This document shows positions 7,768 to 11,928 of a stretch of 11,928 bases of DNA, in pieces. Made by a program: the position numbers and the translations under genes. The DNA comes from Stramenopiles sp. TOSAG23-2 (lineage: Eukaryota > Sar). The stretch's first letter is position 1; each line of letters starts with the position of its first letter. The stretch lies in the NCBI GenBank assembly GCA_900128395.1, contig LT649889.1, positions 1-11,928 on the forward strand, read 5' to 3'. The notes under the pieces were generated by a model, which did not search any database, had not been told where the DNA came from, and saw only the letters and a program-made list of their open reading frames with translations.

Positions 7768-9099
7768 TCAATCAAATGCATCTAAATCCTCCTCCTCCTC
7801 CTCTTCTTCTTCTTCTTCTTCTTCTTCCACCTCCTCCAAACCGTTCTCATTTCCATCATCATTATCACCGTCAACGATACCAACTAAAGTACCAATAGAA
7901 TGCATCATATTGCCAACAATTTCATTATCATCAACAACTACTTCCATATCACCATTTTCCATTTCAACGTCGCTATCACCTTCATCATCACCACCTTCAT
8001 CATCATCATCTTCTTCTTCTTCTAAATCATTGTTTTGACGCTCTAAATAATTTCTCACCATTGAACGGACAATTGGAAATAATTGCTCTCTGGGCAAATC
8101 AATCAAATGTGACGCAATAAGATGTGGTAATCGGAATTGTAACGGGCCAAATTCAATGATTATTGTTTCTGCAGATTCTTCTTGCACAGTAATTTCTATA
8201 TCATTTTCATCATCATATATACCAGAATTATATGCCAGCACTTCGGTCCCTTGCTCTTTGTAATTTAGATTTAATGCTTCATCGTCCATATATGGATCTG
8301 TGCCAAGCTTTGGCATTTCAAAACTTGTATAAACCGTCCAACAACTTTGTAAAATGAAACCTTTATGTACAGGATGTCGTGAAAGAATATATCGTGGTAC
8401 ATCTCGACCTTCCACTGTTGCTCTTAGAAAATTACATGGCGTACCTGATCCAGGCTCACGTGTATCTGAATTTCCCCAACGCCAAGTGACAGAAACTTCC
8501 GTCCATATAGTATTTCCTCCTAACGAACGAGTCGTAGTCCCATCACGATTAAATTTAATTTTAATACATTCTTTTGATGAGCTCCAATATGGATCCTGTG
8601 AATACCAGCCATGTCCAGCTGCTTTTTTAAATCTAAAATTCCAATGAAAACTGGTCAGCTCTTCCAATGTTAAAACATTACGCTTGGTATCTTTGATAGT
8701 ATTTTTAAAGATATTGATAAGATTATTGCCAACACTATTGGTATTATTTTGATAAATGTGGTTGTTACTATGATGATTATTTTCTTTATTATTTTTACTA
8801 TTATTATTAATTTCTTTCCGTATGCGACACCTATTTTCGGGTGATAATATCATTAGACCATCTTTTAAATGTTTTGGCACATATGACAGTTGCGACCAAT
8901 AACGCTGCAATAACAGCATCCATACAACAGGGCTCCGCGTTGAGTCATACCACTCTTTATTTACATATGAGTAAATTTTTACAATATCTTTGAATCTAAA
9001 AAATGTTAATGTCTTACATATGCCAACTTGTGGCATTGAATAATTGGAATTATTATCATTATTGCTGTTTTTCTGATTTGCAACTACTAAACCTGCCAT
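7768..9099 (-). CDS. F-box protein with a conserved C-terminal domain and acidic tail
   Basis: The 443-residue frame runs from ATG at 9099 to the stop at 7768. Residues about 22-68 fit an F-box (MPQVGICKTLTFFRFKDIV, then VNKEWYDSTRSPVVWMLLL), the motif that docks a substrate receptor to Skp1 in an SCF ubiquitin ligase. An Asn/His/Lys-rich insert follows (about 97-128). A conserved-looking domain at about 148-295 then begins HWNFRFKKAAGHGWYSQDPYW and continues with RHPVHKGFILQSCWTVYTSF and MPKLGTDPYMDDEAL. From memory this combination recurs in F-box-like families of stramenopiles and haptophytes. The last 85 residues or so are Asp/Glu-rich, ending in a long Glu run encoded by a (CTC/CTT)n tract at 7788-7829. 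The likely role is substrate recruitment for ubiquitination; the substrate is unknown. Confidence 0.8.
   Translation of the reverse strand: MAGLVVANQKNSNNDNNSNYSMPQVGICKTLTFFRFKDIVKIYSYVNKEWYDSTRSPVVWMLLLQRYWSQLSYVPKHLKDGLMILSPENRCRIRKEINNNSKNNKENNHHSNNHIYQNNTNSVGNNLINIFKNTIKDTKRNVLTLEELTSFHWNFRFKKAAGHGWYSQDPYWSSSKECIKIKFNRDGTTTRSLGGNTIWTEVSVTWRWGNSDTREPGSGTPCNFLRATVEGRDVPRYILSRHPVHKGFILQSCWTVYTSFEMPKLGTDPYMDDEALNLNYKEQGTEVLAYNSGIYDDENDIEITVQEESAETIIIEFGPLQFRLPHLIASHLIDLPREQLFPIVRSMVRNYLERQNNDLEEEEDDDDEGGDDEGDSDVEMENGDMEVVVDDNEIVGNMMHSIGTLVGIVDGDNDDGNENGLEEVEEEEEEEEEEEEEDLDAFD
7788..7829. repeat. trinucleotide (CTC/CTT)n tract encoding poly-glutamate
   Basis: An uninterrupted run of CTC and CTT triplets on the plus strand reads as GAG/GAA on the minus strand and encodes the Glu run near the F-box protein C-terminus. 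It is probably length-variable by triplet slippage. Confidence 0.9.
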
Positions 9100-9774
9100 T
9101 ACTTCTAATGATTATTGATTATGTGTGTATGTGTGTGTATTATTCTTCTATTTTCTCTTGTTGTTGTTGTTGTTGTTATATTTGTTATTTTAAAAACGAG
9201 CTATAACCAACATCATGTCATATTGACTTTTTTATTATTATTACTTCTCGTGCACATGAAATATTGATGCATCATCATAAATAATACTATATATATATCA
9301 TATGAGTTTATAATACGTGTAGGTAGGAGTGATACAGTACTGTACTGTATAGTATAGTAGTCTAGTATTCATGAGTAGACGACTTAGACTACCTAAGTAG
9401 TGTATTATTTTTCTTCAGATGTGATGTGCTGATAGGCATCAAACGCACGTAGGAAGTATAATTTTAAGGAATGTATTAAACATAAATCTGACATATCAAT
9501 ATCTAATATGCATCAGTATTTTTTGTTAGCAAATAAAATAAATCCTTAAATATTTATAATAGTTGCTACCAAGAATATTATCCATTTCGTTGGTAGTTGT
9601 GTTGAATGATGATGATTGTGATTGTGTATGCTGGTATGCTGGTATTAGTATTACTATGGTGCTGCTATAATATGTTGTTTTTTGTAAAAAAAAAAAATAT
9701 TATATAAATGTATTCCACCTGCGCAAGCCTCCACGCAAGCTTATAAATAGTAGGTGAATAGCACTTAGGACGTC
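9100..9774. other. F-box upstream region with simple repeats and small palindromes
   Basis: This gene-free stretch should carry the F-box promoter. Its leader holds a TG/TATG repeat (9121-9139) and (TTG)n (9158-9177), which are CA- and CAA-rich on the coding strand. Further out are a perfect 12-bp palindrome TACAGTACTGTA (9333-9344), an inverted repeat GTAGTCTA/TAGACTAC (9357-9364 and 9385-9392), ATG/TG-rich sequence at 9604-9650 and a poly-A run (9687-9699). At 9713-9760 a segment with two GCAAGC motifs is bracketed by ATTCCACCT and AGGTGAAT. No coding frame is convincing. Confidence 0.5.
9158..9177. repeat. (TTG)n microsatellite in the F-box leader
   Basis: Six to seven TTG triplets lie about 60-80 bases upstream of the F-box start, reading (CAA)n on the coding strand. 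Confidence 0.9.
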
Positions 9775-9807
9775 ATAGCATGGAAGGCCTTCGGCCTTCC
9801 ATGCTAT
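9775..9807. repeat. perfect 15-bp hairpin with a 3-base loop
   Basis: ATAGCATGGAAGGCC (9775-9789) is followed by the loop TTC and then its exact complement GGCCTTCCATGCTAT (9793-9807). Pairing stops abruptly at 9774/9808. The stem is far more GC-rich than its surroundings. It is not next to a gene end: the F-box start is about 680 bases to the left and reads away. It may be part of a small inverted-repeat element or a structured transcript. Confidence 0.9.
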
Positions 9808-9907
9808 TCCTTAAAAACTTCCCTTGTGATGGGTCTAGCTACCACAAGCTACCTATTTAAAATTGGTTCAAACATGTCTATAGTGTGTAGTTTTAAAAAA
9901 GCTTAAT

Positions 9908-11025
9908 GTAAAAAACGACTTAAAATGACTCAATATGGACTCTTATATACATATTTTACACTCCATATCATATATATATGTATAAATATATATAAAACGA
10001 CCTGTCTATCATCTAACAATATATTATTACTATACATTTGCAATATACTACGTCGTGAAACATATATATACATCCATAAATCGATATATTGCCGATTTGG
10101 ACATGTATTACTAACATATTGCTTTTGTATAGTTATTGTAAATTTAGGTGTATTTGTAAAAAAAACCTGTCGTTACATATACATATCGATAAAAATATGT
10201 AGAAATGCCGGTGGATCCCCCCTTAAAAGCTTATATACATCCCATGTATCATTAAAAACATAAATTACCTTCTTTATATGTCGATATAAACAGGAATATA
10301 CTTTTATATATCAAAAATATCATTTTTAATGCTATAAAACAGGTTCAAATGGTACGTATTTACACGTAAAAAACGACTTAAAATGACTCAATATGGAGTC
10401 TTATATACATATTTTACACTCCATATCATATATATATGTATAAATATATATAAAACGACCTGTCTATCATCTAACAATATATTATTACTATACATTTGCA
10501 ATATACTACGTCGTGAAACATATATATACATCCATAAATCGATATATTGCCGATTTGGACATGTATTACTAACATATTGCTTTTGTATAGTTATTGTAAA
10601 TTTAGGTGTATTTGTAAAAAAAACCTGTCGTTACATATACATATCGATAAAAATATGTAGAAATGCCGGTGGATCCCCCCTTAAAAGCTTATATACATCC
10701 CATGTATCATTAAAAACATAAATTACCTTCTTTATATGTCGATATAAACAGGAATATACTTTTATATATCAAAAATATCATTTTTAATGCTATAAAACAG
10801 GTTCAAATGGTACGTATTTACACGTAAAAAACGACTTAAAATGACTCAATATGGAGTCTTATATACATATTTTACACTCCATATCATATATATATGGTAT
10901 AAATATATATAAAACGACCTGTCTATCATCTAACAATATATTATTACTATACATTTGCAATATACTACGCCGTGAAACATATATATACATCCATAAATCG
11001 ATATATTGCCGATTTGGACATGTAT
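9908..11025. repeat. 458-bp tandem repeat array, about 2.4 copies
   Basis: Copy 1 spans 9908-10365 and copy 2 spans 10366-10823. I find a single difference between them (c at about 9935 versus g). Copy 3 starts at 10824 and follows the same sequence, with a one-base insertion near 10896 and a change near 10970, until it stops matching at 11026. The unit is AT-rich, with a GC patch (GCCGGTGGATCCCCCCTT) near its 3' third. The near identity implies recent duplication or homogenisation. Copies 1 and 2 share a 112-codon open frame, but its composition (Tyr/Ile-rich, from TATA-rich DNA) and the frame loss in copy 3 argue against a protein. Confidence 0.95.
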
Positions 11026-11162
11026 ACCTAAAATACACTAAAATACTACACTTATATGCATCAATTCGTGAAACATATATATACATCCATAAATCGATAT
11101 ATTGCCGATTTGGACATGTATACCTAAAATACACTAAAATACTACACTTATATGCATCAATT
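10971..11162. repeat. 96-bp exact tandem duplication at the end of the 458-bp array
   Basis: Two identical 96-base units, 10971-11066 and 11067-11162, adjoin. The first 55 bases or so of each unit are an internal part of the 458-bp repeat. The rest (ACCTAAAATACACTAAAATA and on) is not found in copies 1 and 2. The array therefore switches to a different, shorter periodicity here. Confidence 0.95.
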
Positions 11163-11928
11163 TTACAACAAAAAAAACGAAAAATAGCTATATAAAATGA
11201 TATGAAAAAAATAATAAAAGTTTTATATTTTGCATTGATTCTTTTTGCAATAACTAACATGGTATAATATAAATATTACTACTAAATTTCAGATTCTCAA
11301 CAAATATTTTTTTTGTATTATTATGTATATATTTCAAACAATCATATATATACAAGCCAAAATGGCCAAAATACCATCCTTACGGAGGCCAAATTTTAAG
11401 CACTTGTTCGGTAAGCTCATTTGTATTGGGGAAGAGCCTACTCAATACGTATTTATTGTATTCTCCATATAGGTACAGAAATTGAGCCTAAATAATATCT
11501 GTTTTGAATTGATTGATAGAGCACAAAAACAAAATTATTGAGTGTTGTGTATATACTAAATTTAAAACGTATTACTATTGAAATGATGTCCTATTGTTAG
11601 ATTATGTCCAAGTAGGCTTGCGCAAATCCATAATATACGCAAGCCTATGCGCAATCCTAGCCTTGCACACCAAAGGGAGACATTTTTCTATATAGGGCTG
11701 CCCTATTTCTTTCTGGACTACTGTAATCTTACGAGCGCTGTTTCTGGAATTTATCAGATTTTTAATGCTCTATCTATGTTATTTAATGCTGTGATGCTGC
11801 TAAATAGGGCTGTCTTTTGGTGATAAATTATGTAAGGTATTTTGGTTTCCCGATCGAAAAAAATAGTTGAAACTTTAGATATATTGATTATTATATAAAA
11901 TGTATTATTATAAAATGTTTTTTATGTT
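11163..11928. other. gene-free right flank with repeat-like fragments
   Basis: In 766 bases I find no credible coding frame or RNA gene. The first 170 bases are AT-rich. From about 11355 the composition is more mixed (GGCCAAAATACCATCC, GGGGAAGAGCCTACTC). A 10-bp inverted repeat with GC-rich arms lies at 11613-11647. TAGGGCTG occurs twice (11693-11700 and 11805-11812), the first within ATAGGGC-t-GCCCTAT, and TTTAATGCT occurs twice (11761 and 11783). This looks like decayed mobile or repetitive sequence, but I cannot assign it to a family. Confidence 0.45.
11613..11647. repeat. inverted repeat TAGGCTTGCG / CGCAAGCCTA
   Basis: A perfect 10-bp stem (11613-11622 with 11638-11647) encloses a 15-base AT-rich loop. 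GCGCAA follows at once (11649-11654). The 11-mer TGCGCAAGCCT also occurs at 9720-9730 on the plus strand and here on the minus strand, so the two sites may belong to the same dispersed repeat. Confidence 0.85.

Noticed and set aside
7730-8038. Ser/Pro-rich open frame on the plus strand
   Set aside because: It is the antisense of the acidic tail of the F-box gene; the Ser run is the complement of the Glu-coding triplets.
9860-9875. GGTTCAAAC and related GGTTCAAAT sites (10342, 10800), tRNA T-arm or B-box like
   Set aside because: No matching acceptor, D or anticodon arms and no 5-bp T-stem, so there is no tRNA gene and no firm SINE promoter.
9925-10721. Two 112-codon open frames (9925-10263 and 10383-10721) with almost identical products
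   Set aside because: They lie at the same place in the 458-bp repeat, so their similarity reflects DNA duplication. The product is Tyr/Ile-rich from TATA-rich DNA, with no family pattern, and the frame is lost in copy 3.
10859-11260. 133-codon minus-strand frame across the 96-bp repeat
   Set aside because: It consists mainly of the translated 96-bp duplication, and no independent domain is visible.
9690-11928. CRISPR array
   Set aside because: The repeats are long tandem units with no unique spacers, in an evidently eukaryotic setting.

Overview
This looks like AT-rich nuclear DNA from a free-living or host-associated microbial eukaryote. The genes run on both strands and are separated by 100-800 bases of very AT-rich spacer. 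No ribosome-binding sites or operons are visible. Products are eukaryote-type (a Rab-GAP TBC protein, an F-box protein, a leucine-rich-repeat protein ending in a CaaX box, an ankyrin protein), and several carry Asn, Ser, Gln or Glu runs encoded by trinucleotide repeats. The C-terminal half of the F-box protein resembles, from memory, F-box-like families common in stramenopiles and haptophytes, so a stramenopile-type protist is my best guess, at low confidence. The four intact full-length genes need no introns.

Layout, left to right: the 3' end of an LRR gene (+, 2-199) faces the end of an ankyrin-repeat gene (-, 304-1337). The ankyrin gene is interrupted by two exact tandem duplications of 112 and 109 bp. 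Removing one copy of each leaves a perfect 270-codon frame. Next come an LRR/coiled-coil protein with a CaaX box (-, 1789-2556) and a tail-anchored TBC-domain protein with a PB1-like N-terminus (-, 3000-4604). Divergent from that gene is a 685-residue secreted protein (+, 5151-7208) with a low-complexity linker, a six-cysteine module and a C-terminal M15 peptidase-like domain. It converges on an F-box protein with an acidic tail (-, 7768-9099).

From about 9100 to the right end I see no convincing protein gene. That 2.8 kb holds simple repeats, a perfect 15-bp hairpin, a 458-bp tandem repeat (two full copies and a partial third) that switches into a 96-bp tandem repeat, and scattered GC-richer inverted repeats that look like fragments of mobile or repetitive elements.

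The genes do not form an obvious pathway. Three plausibly act in membrane traffic, signalling or protein turnover (TBC, CaaX-LRR, F-box), and one is an exported, possibly bacteriolytic enzyme. The two features most worth following up are the 109-bp duplication, which has the AG|GT arrangement expected of an intron born by tandem duplication, and the exported M15-like protein.
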